Shown: positions 18,681 to 28,301 of the stretch, one piece after another
How the letters are laid out: each line of letters opens with the position of its first letter
Position numbering within the stretch: position 1 is the first letter of the stretch
DNA from: Algibacillus agarilyticus
GTDB taxonomy: Bacteria; Pseudomonadota; Gammaproteobacteria; Enterobacterales; Alteromonadaceae
Length of the DNA stretch: 64,000 nucleotides
Assembly: GCF_003286125.1 (NCBI RefSeq)
Contig: NZ_QMED01000010.1
Coordinates: 99,779 to 163,778, forward strand
Direction: 5' to 3'
Notes under the pieces: generated by a model
The model's database searches: none
Seen by the model: only the letters and a program-made list of their open reading frames with translations
What the model was told of the DNA's origin: nothing
Position numbers and translations under genes: made by a program

Positions 18681-19534
18681 ATATTTGATGATACCTTTAT
18701 TTTTCTATGTTGCTTATTAGGCATTTTAGCACGTATTGCGGTTAAACTCGTTAAATCCACTAAGGTTTGTACGATGCACGGCTCTTCTGTCGCTTGCGCA
18801 AGCCGTTTGCCCCAACCATCAACAATTAAACTGTGGCCCCACGTTTTACGGCCGTTACGATGTGTGCCGGTTTGTCCTGCCGCCACCATAAAACATTGAT
18901 TTTCAATAGCTCGAGCTTGGATTAATGGTTGCCAATGGGCTTCACCGGTTAAAAAAGTAAACGCGCTGGGTAAACAAATAATATCAGCACCTTGATTTTG
19001 CATTACTCGAAACAATTCCGGAAACCGAACATCGTAACAAACAGCTAAGCCAATTTTGGCAAAAGGCGTTTCAAGCACAACGATATCTTGTCCGGCTTGT
19101 GTGTATTTACTTTCTAAATAATGTTGCGTGTTATCCGCGACTTCAACATCAAATAAATGAATTTTATTATACTGAGCGACACACCGACCTTGCGGATTAA
19201 AAACTAAACACGCAGCATAAAATTTATTATTGCTAGCTTTTATCGAGCCTGCTTTTATCGGGTCTGCTTTTATCGGGATAGTACCGCTGACTAACCAAAG
19301 ACCAAACTCTTGCGCTAAATTAGCTAAAAAGGTTTGGATAGGCCCTTGCCCCAGAGTTTCAGCCTGCTCAAGCTGAGCAGCTTCAATACCACCAAAGATA
19401 GCCCAGCATTCTGGCAATACAACAAGTCGATGTTCAGCTTCTTTCAACTGTTGGCATAAAGCATAAACAGCTGAAAAATTAGCCTGCAGGTCTGGTGACG
19501 AATTTAATTGCAACGCCGCTAATAATACCGTCAT
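18677..19534 (-). CDS. Carbon-nitrogen hydrolase (nitrilase family)
   Basis: A 285-residue C-N hydrolase of the Nit1/YbeM-like branch, probably a deaminated-glutathione or omega-amidase-type enzyme in the cytoplasm. The catalytic triad is visible: E42 in VVLPECW, K124 in [11 protein letters not shown] and C166 in [14 protein letters not shown]. It is placed between yhdP and tldD with ATGA overlaps on both sides, as in Vibrio and Shewanella. An oddity is an inserted low-complexity stretch of repeated IKA units (residues 88-100), encoded by a 15-bp DNA repeat, on the surface between strands. Exact substrate cannot be told. Confidence 0.92.
   Translation of the reverse strand: MTVLLAALQLNSSPDLQANFSAVYALCQQLKEAEHRLVVLPECWAIFGGIEAAQLEQAETLGQGPIQTFLANLAQEFGLWLVSGTIPIKADPIKAGSIKASNNKFYAACLVFNPQGRCVAQYNKIHLFDVEVADNTQHYLESKYTQAGQDIVVLETPFAKIGLAVCYDVRFPELFRVMQNQGADIICLPSAFTFLTGEAHWQPLIQARAIENQCFMVAAGQTGTHRNGRKTWGHSLIVDGWGKRLAQATEEPCIVQTLVDLTSLTAIRAKMPNKQHRKIKVSSNI
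19236..19280 (-). repeat. 3 x 15-bp tandem repeat inside the nitrilase gene
   Basis: Units GCTTTTATCGAGCCT (19236-19250), GCTTTTATCGGGTCT (19251-19265) and GCTTTTATCGGGATA (19266-19280) on the plus strand follow head to tail. They keep frame and encode a five-residue unit around IKA. Copy number changes would add or remove five residues without a frameshift. Confidence 0.9.
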
Positions 19535-22500
19535 GAACGGGTTCCTGTTCCTTTGCTTTCTACTGTTTGCTCTAACGGTTGTACCGGTGTATTTTGTTGT
19601 GGCTCAACCATGGGTATTACCGGACCCGTTCTAGGTTGAGTTGCTTTATCAGGTTGCTTGCCTTTTGATTGACCTTTTTTAGGTTTATTACTCAGTTGCA
19701 CTTCTTTACTGCTACGGCCAACTTCTTGCACAATTGGCTTATCAAAGGTGCCGTTTACATCAAATTCAATTTTAGAAACCACTTGCGCACTCTCTAACAC
19801 TTTGTCTAATGCCAGTGCAGCCACCCCCGTAACAGGGTTAACCATCCACGCGACTAATATTGGTAAACTCGACGTTAATTTAGGGCTAAAGGATATCCGA
19901 TAATTTAGTGTTTGCTTTGCCAAATCTGAAGAACCGACAATATCCATATTGCCGGCGACACCATTCATGTGAGCATCATCCGTTTTGCTGATCCCGTTTT
20001 TAACCGATACCGTGCCTTTCATATCGTTAAAAAATAACCCTTTGCTGAAAACATCACGAAAGTCTAAACGTAATTTACGAACTAATGAGTCCATGCTAAG
20101 TAATGAAAAAAGACGAGCGCCTTGATCCGATACTTCTGTAAAATAACCTTCGCCAAGTGACCACTTAACATTACCATTTAATAAACCATGGCTATATAAA
20201 TGCGGTGCATTTTGCCAAGCAAGATCAAAGTTCAATTGCAGGTTGCTATCTCTTACAGGGGATGCATATTCAAATTGTCGTAACCAACTGCCAACATCAT
20301 TGCTTTTAACATCACCTTTTAACTGGGTTTTATGTTGTTGATTAACTAACTGCCAATAGCCAGTTGCACTTATTTGATTGCCACTTTGCTTTAAATCAAG
20401 CGAGTTAATCAAAATACGATCACTTGCTCGGGTTAAGCGAGCGCGTATTTCACCCAATGGTTTGTCATTCAACTCACAACGTAAGCAAGTAATTTGTAGC
20501 GGCGGTAAATTAGCAAAAATACGCTCTGCTTGATTTTTTTCTGTTTTTTCTAACCAACTAATGGCTTCGGCGGTGAGCTCTAAATCCTGTTTATTTTGTT
20601 TGGGTAACTTATAATTAAAATATTCTGCGTTAATTTCAACGCCTCGCCCAAACCAATCTTCATCTATTTTGATATCACCTCTAAACTCACGCGCATTAAC
20701 TCGTGTTAACCATAATGAATCAGTCGCTTGTACATCAAAAAAGGTATCATGCCATTCCATATTCGCAATTTTAACTTGTGCAAGGTCACCGCGGATACGT
20801 TGAGGTTTGCCCAGTATAGGCACACTATCACTCGTCGATTTACCCAAGTCGCTGACCAACCCGTTAACAAAGGTAATATAGTCATCCAATACAATATCGG
20901 GTAAATGCACGGCAATATTAAAGCCTTGCCCCGGCACACCTAATTGCTGCTCACCAAGTACTAAATAAGCACGGCTAAATGATGCGGTTTCATGCGGTAA
21001 AACGCCATCAAAACTAATTAAATCACTCATGTGACCATGAATTAAGCTACTTTCGATATCACCATTAGCAGTGAGCGTTAAACGTTGAACTTCGCCCACT
21101 TGTTTGTGATAAGGACGAGGTAAGTCCAATGCTAAAGCAGCAAGGTCAACATCGGCAGAAAAATCATAGGTGAAGCCTTGAGCGGGGAAATTAAGTTGCA
21201 GCAAGCCTTGCCAGTTTATTTCGCCTTCCATCGTTGAGGCTAAATAAGGTAATGACCAAGAATCAAAGAGTACAGGAGCTTCCCACAGGCCTTGTAAATC
21301 AATCGCGACTTTATAAGCATCCTTTTCTTGCGAAGCGTTAACACTCGCTTGCATCGGCGCATTGGCAAATTCAAACGTCACATTTTCAGCAGATAATTTA
21401 TCCATATCAAAATGTAACTCACCACTCACTTGATTAAGCTCAAAACCTGTCGGGTTAATGTTAACTTGATTGTTAGCTAATAAAATCGAGCCTTTTGCAT
21501 GTGTTTCATCTGCGTTATTTAGAGGCACCGTTAAATTTAAATTAGCTAAAATGTCGCCTTTCACACTCAGTTCAGTTAAGGCTTTTCCGACTGTTTTGGC
21601 CAACATACTTTGCTGAATAACGTCAGTGGCGGCAAGGCCTGAACCTTTCACGTTAGCGTTTAAATATAAGGTCGCATCCTTATTATAAACATTATCTATT
21701 TTAGCTGAGAGCTGTTGTAACGAGAGGTCTAATAAATTAGCTTTTTGGCTGTTAAACAATAAGTTTTGATTTATAAAATCGAGGTTAAGCGCTAATTCCG
21801 TGGCAGTAGGCCAGTCTGCTTGAAACTGAAAAGCCGCTTCTTCTACGCTTATATGCGCATGAAAAAGGCCTTGTTTATTATCAAACGGAAAATCGTTAAA
21901 TCGACCTTGCCATACAACCTGTGCAAAATCGGCATAACCTTGTTTAAAAGCCGACAAAACATAATCATAAACAAATTGCCCCATGGCTTTACGAGGTAAA
22001 AATTTTTCTAAGTTTAATGCTTCAACTTTATCCACCTCAGTGAATAATTGCATTTGAACTTCACCCTGTTCATCAGATGAAACAAATGCGCTAGCGTTAA
22101 ACGTATTACCCGCTGTTTTAACTTGCGTATCGTAAATACTCACAGACCATGCATCTTGTAAGCTAACGTTTAAGTTTAAGTTAGCTTGCTCAATCTCAAA
22201 GGGCTTATCAAATAACTCAGGTAAACCTAATTCACCCTGTTGGGTATAAATATGTGCCGCGATCAATGATTGGTTAAACGCAATATCAGCTTGCCAATGG
22301 TTTAATTCCGGTAACGGAGAAACGGCTTGCCAGCCAACGTTATCTAATTGTAAAAAACCGCGCCAGCCTTGTTTATTTTTATGTAAGCTCAGTTGGTGTA
22401 TTTCGGTATTAGGGTTTAATTGTTCAGCCAAGTTATGAACAAGCGGGTCAACTTTAAAAAGCTTAGTAAACGCTAACAGCGGCTTAATATTAAATGAATC

Positions 22501-23526
22501 AATCTTAACTAAAGACGATTTAAGGTTATGCTTAACATTCAAATTAACCGTCGTTTTAGGATTAGCGTTATGCTGGATGGTTAATTCTTTTAATTGCCAC
22601 GTGTCAATTGTGTCTGAAAAGTTAGCGGTTAAAATAGCGTCCGATAGGTGTAAAACTTGCGGGTTAACTTGAGATTCACTTTTCCAGCTGACATGACTCG
22701 GTTGCAAACGAGCAAGCATTTGGGTAGGAATACCGGCCGAAATATCTAACCAAGCTTCAAATGGAACCTGACTACTCAGCTCCACGATATCGTCACGTAA
22801 ATCAAAATCGTAAAAATTAGCTAAGTTTAAACCTTGCGAATTAACGTACATCTGTCCAGACAAACCCGCTTTCTGATCATGTAAATCCAGAATGAATTTA
22901 ATACTTTGATTATCAAGCGCAGAGATCGAGAACTCACCAACCCCTTGATGATGTTCACCTCGGTTGTACCAAGAGAGCTGATCAATGTTAATTATTCTTT
23001 TTTCAGCTTTACCATTAGCTAAAATCAAACGACTCTCTTGCACATCAAAACGTTTAAAATGTTTTAAAAATAGAGGTTTAAGGGTTTCAAGTAAATTTTT
23101 ATCGCTCTGTTGGTCTGGCGATTTTACCTTCAATTTTTTTAAATCTATTTCTGCATTTATTCCTTCAAGCACAAAATTATTGGCCACTAGCTCATGCGAA
23201 ACGATACTGCGCCAAAAATCGACTTCAATTTTCAACGCTTCGATTTGTAATTGTAAAGGCGTATTATGATCATCATCTTCAAACGAAACCATTTTTAGCG
23301 TTAAGCTTGGCCCCATACCCTGCCAACCCGCATCAATAGCGCCAAACTTAATTGGGATATTAAACTCGTCTGAGATCACATGACTAATGTCATGCCTGAA
23401 GTCATTTAAATAAGGTAAGGCTAACCGTAATGCACTTAATAACACCGCGCACAGCACCATAACAATGGCAACAAACAACCACAGTTTACGTAATATACGA
23501 CTCGCCCAATGCACAGATGTACTCAT
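19531..23526 (-). CDS. yhdP: YhdP family AsmA-like envelope protein
   Basis: Very large (1331-residue) AsmA-like protein. E. coli YhdP bridges inner and outer membrane and is implicated in high-flux phospholipid transport to the outer membrane. A single N-terminal transmembrane helix (about 14-36) is followed by a long repetitive beta structure (DUF3971 region) and the C-terminal AsmA_2 segment around GVAGNMDIVGSSDLAKQT and LVAWMVNPVTGVAALALDKVL. A low-complexity K/Q/P/T tail (about 1275-1331) extends past the fold. Start ATG at 23526, 4 nt after rng. The mre-rng-yhdP order is conserved. Confidence 0.95.
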   Translation of the reverse strand: MSTSVHWASRILRKLWLFVAIVMVLCAVLLSALRLALPYLNDFRHDISHVISDEFNIPIKFGAIDAGWQGMGPSLTLKMVSFEDDDHNTPLQLQIEALKIEVDFWRSIVSHELVANNFVLEGINAEIDLKKLKVKSPDQQSDKNLLETLKPLFLKHFKRFDVQESRLILANGKAEKRIINIDQLSWYNRGEHHQGVGEFSISALDNQSIKFILDLHDQKAGLSGQMYVNSQGLNLANFYDFDLRDDIVELSSQVPFEAWLDISAGIPTQMLARLQPSHVSWKSESQVNPQVLHLSDAILTANFSDTIDTWQLKELTIQHNANPKTTVNLNVKHNLKSSLVKIDSFNIKPLLAFTKLFKVDPLVHNLAEQLNPNTEIHQLSLHKNKQGWRGFLQLDNVGWQAVSPLPELNHWQADIAFNQSLIAAHIYTQQGELGLPELFDKPFEIEQANLNLNVSLQDAWSVSIYDTQVKTAGNTFNASAFVSSDEQGEVQMQLFTEVDKVEALNLEKFLPRKAMGQFVYDYVLSAFKQGYADFAQVVWQGRFNDFPFDNKQGLFHAHISVEEAAFQFQADWPTATELALNLDFINQNLLFNSQKANLLDLSLQQLSAKIDNVYNKDATLYLNANVKGSGLAATDVIQQSMLAKTVGKALTELSVKGDILANLNLTVPLNNADETHAKGSILLANNQVNINPTGFELNQVSGELHFDMDKLSAENVTFEFANAPMQASVNASQEKDAYKVAIDLQGLWEAPVLFDSWSLPYLASTMEGEINWQGLLQLNFPAQGFTYDFSADVDLAALALDLPRPYHKQVGEVQRLTLTANGDIESSLIHGHMSDLISFDGVLPHETASFSRAYLVLGEQQLGVPGQGFNIAVHLPDIVLDDYITFVNGLVSDLGKSTSDSVPILGKPQRIRGDLAQVKIANMEWHDTFFDVQATDSLWLTRVNAREFRGDIKIDEDWFGRGVEINAEYFNYKLPKQNKQDLELTAEAISWLEKTEKNQAERIFANLPPLQITCLRCELNDKPLGEIRARLTRASDRILINSLDLKQSGNQISATGYWQLVNQQHKTQLKGDVKSNDVGSWLRQFEYASPVRDSNLQLNFDLAWQNAPHLYSHGLLNGNVKWSLGEGYFTEVSDQGARLFSLLSMDSLVRKLRLDFRDVFSKGLFFNDMKGTVSVKNGISKTDDAHMNGVAGNMDIVGSSDLAKQTLNYRISFSPKLTSSLPILVAWMVNPVTGVAALALDKVLESAQVVSKIEFDVNGTFDKPIVQEVGRSSKEVQLSNKPKKGQSKGKQPDKATQPRTGPVIPMVEPQQNTPVQPLEQTVESKGTGTRS

Positions 23527-23530
23527 TAAA

Positions 23531-25003
23531 TTACATCATCACCACGTCAAACTGCTCTTGCCCGTACATCCCTTCTGCTTGCACTTTAATTTGTTTCGCG
23601 ATGAATAATTCTAGTTCACCTAATGCGTGTGATTCTTCTGACAATATATAATCAGCCACTTGTTGGTTAGCATAAACGACAAACTTATCGGCATCGTATG
23701 CACGGTTAACACGAACAATTTCACGCATGATTTCATAACATATGGTTTCAACGGTTTTTAACGTGCCACGGCCATCGCAACTTGGGCAATTTGAACACAG
23801 TATATGTTCTAAGCTTTCACGGGTTCTTTTACGTGTCATTTCGACTAACCCTAATGCCGAAAACCCATTGATATTATATTTTGCATGATCACGTGCTAAT
23901 GCCATTTCAAGGCTATGTAATACACGGCGTCGATGATCAGCGTCCATCATATCGATAAAATCAATAATAATAATCCCGCCTAAATTACGCAGGCGCAATT
24001 GTCGTGCTAAAGCTTGGGTCGCTTCAATATTGGTATTAAATATGGTTTCTTCTAAATTACGGTGCCCAACAAACGCGCCAGTATTAATATCAATTGTTGT
24101 CATCGCTTCGGTTTGATCAATGATCAAGTAACCGCCCGATTTCAATTCAACTTTGCGCTCTAACGCTCGTTGTATATCATTCTCAACATTAAAAATATCA
24201 AAAATAGGCCGCTCACCCGGATAATATTCCATTTTATTACGCAACTCTGGAATAAATTCATCGATAAATTCCAGTAATTGCTCAAACGTTAATTTTGAAT
24301 CAACCCGAATACGCTCTAATTCGGTATTAATTAAATCGCGTAATATTCGACAAGCAATCGTTAAATCTTGATATAAACAGCTGTGTTTTTTACCACGCTT
24401 TTTCCGCTCTTGTATTTTTTTCCACACTCGGCGTAAAAATTTCGCATCCTGCCGCAGCTCACCTTCATCCGCGCCTTCAGCTGCTGTTCTCACAATAAAA
24501 CTGGCGTCTTCATCGCAGTATTCAGATGTAATATCTTTTAAGCGATCTCGTTCTTCAGGGCTATCAATACGCTGTGATACACCTACATGATTAGCGCCGG
24601 GCATAAAAACAAGGTAGCGAGAAGGGATCGTTATTTCAGTCGTTAAACGTGCGCCTTTAGTGCCAAGTGGATCTTTAACCACTTGCACCATGATACTTTG
24701 GCCATCTTTGACTAATTCGGTAATATCACGGACAGGTTGTGGAGACGTTATTGCATCTTCATCTTTTAACGTTTGATTAATTGTGATGTCTGATGCATGT
24801 AAAAAAGCGGCTTTTTCTAAACCAATATCAACAAAAGCCGCTTGCATACCCGGTAATACCCGACTAACCATGCCTAAATAGATATTGCCAACTAAGCCTT
24901 TTTTAGCCTGACGTTCAATATGCACTTCTTGCAAGCTGCCATTTTCAACTAAGGCGACACGAGTCTCGCTAGGGGTTACATTTATTAGTATTTCTGCACT
25001 CAC
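23531..25003 (-). CDS. rng: Ribonuclease G
   Basis: Endoribonuclease of the RNase E/G family that matures the 16S rRNA 5' end and cuts some mRNAs. I place the start at the GTG at 25003, giving 490 residues, because MSAEILINVTPSETRVALVENG then aligns with the E. coli start MTAELLVNVTPSETR. The frame is open to a TTG at 25027, which would overlap maf. The S1 domain (about 35-120), catalytic DNase-I-like segment with EAMTTIDINTGAFVGHRN and IIIIDFIDM, and zinc-link CSNCPSCDGRGT are present. The end EQFDVVMM is the invariant RNase G tail. There is no long RNase E-type C-terminal scaffold. Confidence 0.96.
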   Translation of the reverse strand: MSAEILINVTPSETRVALVENGSLQEVHIERQAKKGLVGNIYLGMVSRVLPGMQAAFVDIGLEKAAFLHASDITINQTLKDEDAITSPQPVRDITELVKDGQSIMVQVVKDPLGTKGARLTTEITIPSRYLVFMPGANHVGVSQRIDSPEERDRLKDITSEYCDEDASFIVRTAAEGADEGELRQDAKFLRRVWKKIQERKKRGKKHSCLYQDLTIACRILRDLINTELERIRVDSKLTFEQLLEFIDEFIPELRNKMEYYPGERPIFDIFNVENDIQRALERKVELKSGGYLIIDQTEAMTTIDINTGAFVGHRNLEETIFNTNIEATQALARQLRLRNLGGIIIIDFIDMMDADHRRRVLHSLEMALARDHAKYNINGFSALGLVEMTRKRTRESLEHILCSNCPSCDGRGTLKTVETICYEIMREIVRVNRAYDADKFVVYANQQVADYILSEESHALGELELFIAKQIKVQAEGMYGQEQFDVVMM

Positions 25004-25010
25004 GAGGATC

Positions 25011-25598
25011 TCACTTATTTTTCTCAAGCCGTTGTTGAGCTTGCATAATTAATTGTTGAGTATGATATAAAGGCAATCCCACAACCGCAGAATAGTTACC
25101 TTTAATTTGTGTCACATACTGCCCCGCTATACCTTGTATACCATAAGAGCCGGCTTTATCTTGAGGCTCTCCGGTTTGCCAGTATTTTTCAATATCATCA
25201 GCGGTTAACGGACAAAAAGAGACCTCAGTGATCACATTTTCGCACAAGGTAAACGATGAACTACAAATAGCAACGGCTGTCATAACTAAATGGGTCTGCC
25301 CAGACAATATTTCAAGCATACGCTTGGCATCAGGATAATCAATGGGCTTGCCAAAAATTTCACCATTAGGGCTTACTACAATAGTATCAGAGCCAACAAC
25401 AAGCGCGTTTCCATGTGCAACCTTAGGCAAAATAGCCAGTGCTTTTTCAGTTGCTAACCGGGTCACTAAAGTTTCGGGTAATTCACCCGGCTGCACCGTT
25501 TCATCAATATCAGCACTTAAAACAGTAAATTCATGGCCTAACTGCTGTAATAACGCTTTGCGGCGCGGAGATTGCGATGCTAAATAAAGTGAAGTCAT
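25011..25598 (-). CDS. maf: Maf-like nucleotide pyrophosphatase (YhdE type)
   Basis: House-cleaning enzyme hydrolysing dTTP/UTP or modified nucleotides to monophosphates, 195 residues. The N-terminal signature ASQSPRRKALLQQLG, the active-site segment VVGSDTIVV near 68-76 and GKPIDYPDAKRML are visible, as is the C-terminal YSAVVGLPLY. Position between mreD and rng is the same as E. coli yhdE, the dTTP/UTP-specific member. Four-nt overlap with mreD upstream. Confidence 0.95.
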   Translation of the reverse strand: MTSLYLASQSPRRKALLQQLGHEFTVLSADIDETVQPGELPETLVTRLATEKALAILPKVAHGNALVVGSDTIVVSPNGEIFGKPIDYPDAKRMLEILSGQTHLVMTAVAICSSSFTLCENVITEVSFCPLTADDIEKYWQTGEPQDKAGSYGIQGIAGQYVTQIKGNYSAVVGLPLYHTQQLIMQAQQRLEKNK

Positions 25599-26071
25599 AT
25601 AATTTTAAACGCTCGACGCATTTTGCGTAATAATAAAAAGGCCCACGGCCACATCACCATCGTTGTGATAGCGGGCCACATTAAGCTAGGTTCAAAAAAG
25701 CTATCGGTTAAAAAATGAATAAGCCAATACTCAGCTAAGTGATAAAATGCGCATAACATACCAACAATGATCGCTTGCTGCCAAACAGAAAAATTTCGAA
25801 TTAATAAAAAATTAGCGGCGGCAATGTAAGCAATAATACTAAAGATTAAACCATTAATACCCAGAACCGAACCCAGCAATAGATCAAGTAACAAACCAAC
25901 CAAGCAACCCGTTAATACACCGACACGATGTGGTAATGCGATACACCAATAAATAAGCGCCATTAAAGGCCAGTCAGGTCGAAAAGCAGAAAGAAAAGCC
26001 GGCATAGGGAAAATAGCCAACACCAAAGAAAAAAGTAAAGTCAGATAAATCAGAGCAATTCGCTTTGACAT
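25595..26071 (-). CDS. mreD: Rod-shape determining protein MreD
   Basis: Small polytopic inner-membrane protein (158 residues, about five hydrophobic helices) of the elongasome, working with MreC and MreB to organise lateral peptidoglycan synthesis. The segment FRPDWPLMALIYWCIALPHRVGV and GLLLDLLLGSVLGINGL are the usual MreD landmarks. Its ATG overlaps the mreC stop by one base (TAATG), and its end overlaps maf. Confidence 0.95.
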   Translation of the reverse strand: MSKRIALIYLTLLFSLVLAIFPMPAFLSAFRPDWPLMALIYWCIALPHRVGVLTGCLVGLLLDLLLGSVLGINGLIFSIIAYIAAANFLLIRNFSVWQQAIIVGMLCAFYHLAEYWLIHFLTDSFFEPSLMWPAITTMVMWPWAFLLLRKMRRAFKII

Positions 26072-26955
26072 TATAATAAGGCCTCCGCTTTTTCGACCAA
26101 AGAATCAACAGCTTCATAAATTGGTTTTTGCTCAACATTATCTGGCCACAACAACAGTAAATAACGAATACGATCTAAATTCGCGATCGGCTTAGCCACC
26201 ACTTTCGCAAAGGGTAAACTGGTATTCGAAACCACATGCTCGACTTTAGCAACCGGGTAACCTTCAGGAAAACGGCCACCGAGTCCAGACGACACCAATA
26301 TATCGTTTTGCTTTATATCAGCACTATGCGGAACATGATTTAATTCTAATTGATGAAAGAAGCCGGTACCACTGGCAATAGAGCGTACAGAATTACGTGC
26401 GATACGCACTGGAATAGCATGGGTAATATCAGAAATAAGCAGCACACGACTGGTTGTAGTTGCTACGCTAACGACTTGCCCAACAATGCCTTTATCATCC
26501 AGAACCGGCTGCCCAGCATAAACACCGTTCAATGTGCCACGATTAATAACCACTTGCTGACTTGAGCGATTACTTTCTACCGCCATCACTTCGGCCACCA
26601 TTTTGGCAGAAACTTCACGAGCGGGCGATTTGAGTAATCCTCGTAGCCGAACATTTTCTCGTTCAACAAAATGCATACGCTGCAATTTTTCACTTAAAAT
26701 TAAATGTTGCTCAGTTAAACGCGCATTATCAGCAATGAGCTGCTGACGAAAAGCTAAAGAGGTCGTCATCCAATCTAATGTATTTTGTGGCACATTTGCC
26801 GCATACTGCAAAGGGCTAACCAATGAATTCAACATGCTTCTCACTTGCTTAAAACCATCAAGCTTATGATCAACAAACATTAAAACAACCGAAAAAAGAA
26901 TAGCTAAAACAGCTCGAGTTTGAATGGATGGGCCTTGGCCAAATAAAGGGATCAT
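26071..26955 (-). CDS. mreC: Rod-shape determining protein MreC
   Basis: Bitopic periplasmic scaffold of the elongasome, 294 residues. One membrane helix near residues 12-28, then a coiled coil (about 65-105), then the two six-stranded beta-barrels. The conserved family segment NRGTLNGVYAGQPVLDDKGIVGQV is present, as is the DILVSSGLGGRFPEGYPVA turn. It starts with a short cytoplasmic MIPLFGQGPS, typical of gammaproteobacterial MreC. A hairpin separates it from mreB upstream. Confidence 0.96.
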   Translation of the reverse strand: MIPLFGQGPSIQTRAVLAILFSVVLMFVDHKLDGFKQVRSMLNSLVSPLQYAANVPQNTLDWMTTSLAFRQQLIADNARLTEQHLILSEKLQRMHFVERENVRLRGLLKSPAREVSAKMVAEVMAVESNRSSQQVVINRGTLNGVYAGQPVLDDKGIVGQVVSVATTTSRVLLISDITHAIPVRIARNSVRSIASGTGFFHQLELNHVPHSADIKQNDILVSSGLGGRFPEGYPVAKVEHVVSNTSLPFAKVVAKPIANLDRIRYLLLLWPDNVEQKPIYEAVDSLVEKAEALL

Positions 26956-27022
26956 ATTAGCGATACATGCCCATAATTATCATTGTGATGCCTGCATTTT
27001 CAATTGGTATGAATTACAACAA

Positions 27023-27040
27023 AGCCGGGCGAGCCCGGCT
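27023..27040 (-). terminator. Hairpin between mreB and mreC (partial terminator)
   Basis: AGCCGGG at 27023-27029 pairs with CCCGGCT at 27034-27040 around a CGAG loop. Read on the minus strand the stem is followed by TTGTTGTAATT, a weak U-rich tail. It lies 33 nt after mreB and before mreC, so it may lower mreCD expression relative to mreB. Confidence 0.7.
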
Positions 27041-27073
27041 TAAACAGATAAACTAATTTTGCTCTATTGATAA

Positions 27074-28180
<1,107 letters not shown>

Positions 28181-28301
28181 CTAAAAAATCAGCAAGTCCA
28201 GACTTACATTTGTGTAAAATAATCGCAATCATGACGCATTAAACCGGTAAAATTAAGCGATAAGTTAAACTTGCTGGCTTAACTTCGCCTAAATCTAAAA
28301 A

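Noticed and set aside
25004-25027. Upstream TTG start for rng
   Set aside because: It would overlap maf and add residues not found in RNase G. The GTG at 25003 aligns exactly with the known N-terminus.
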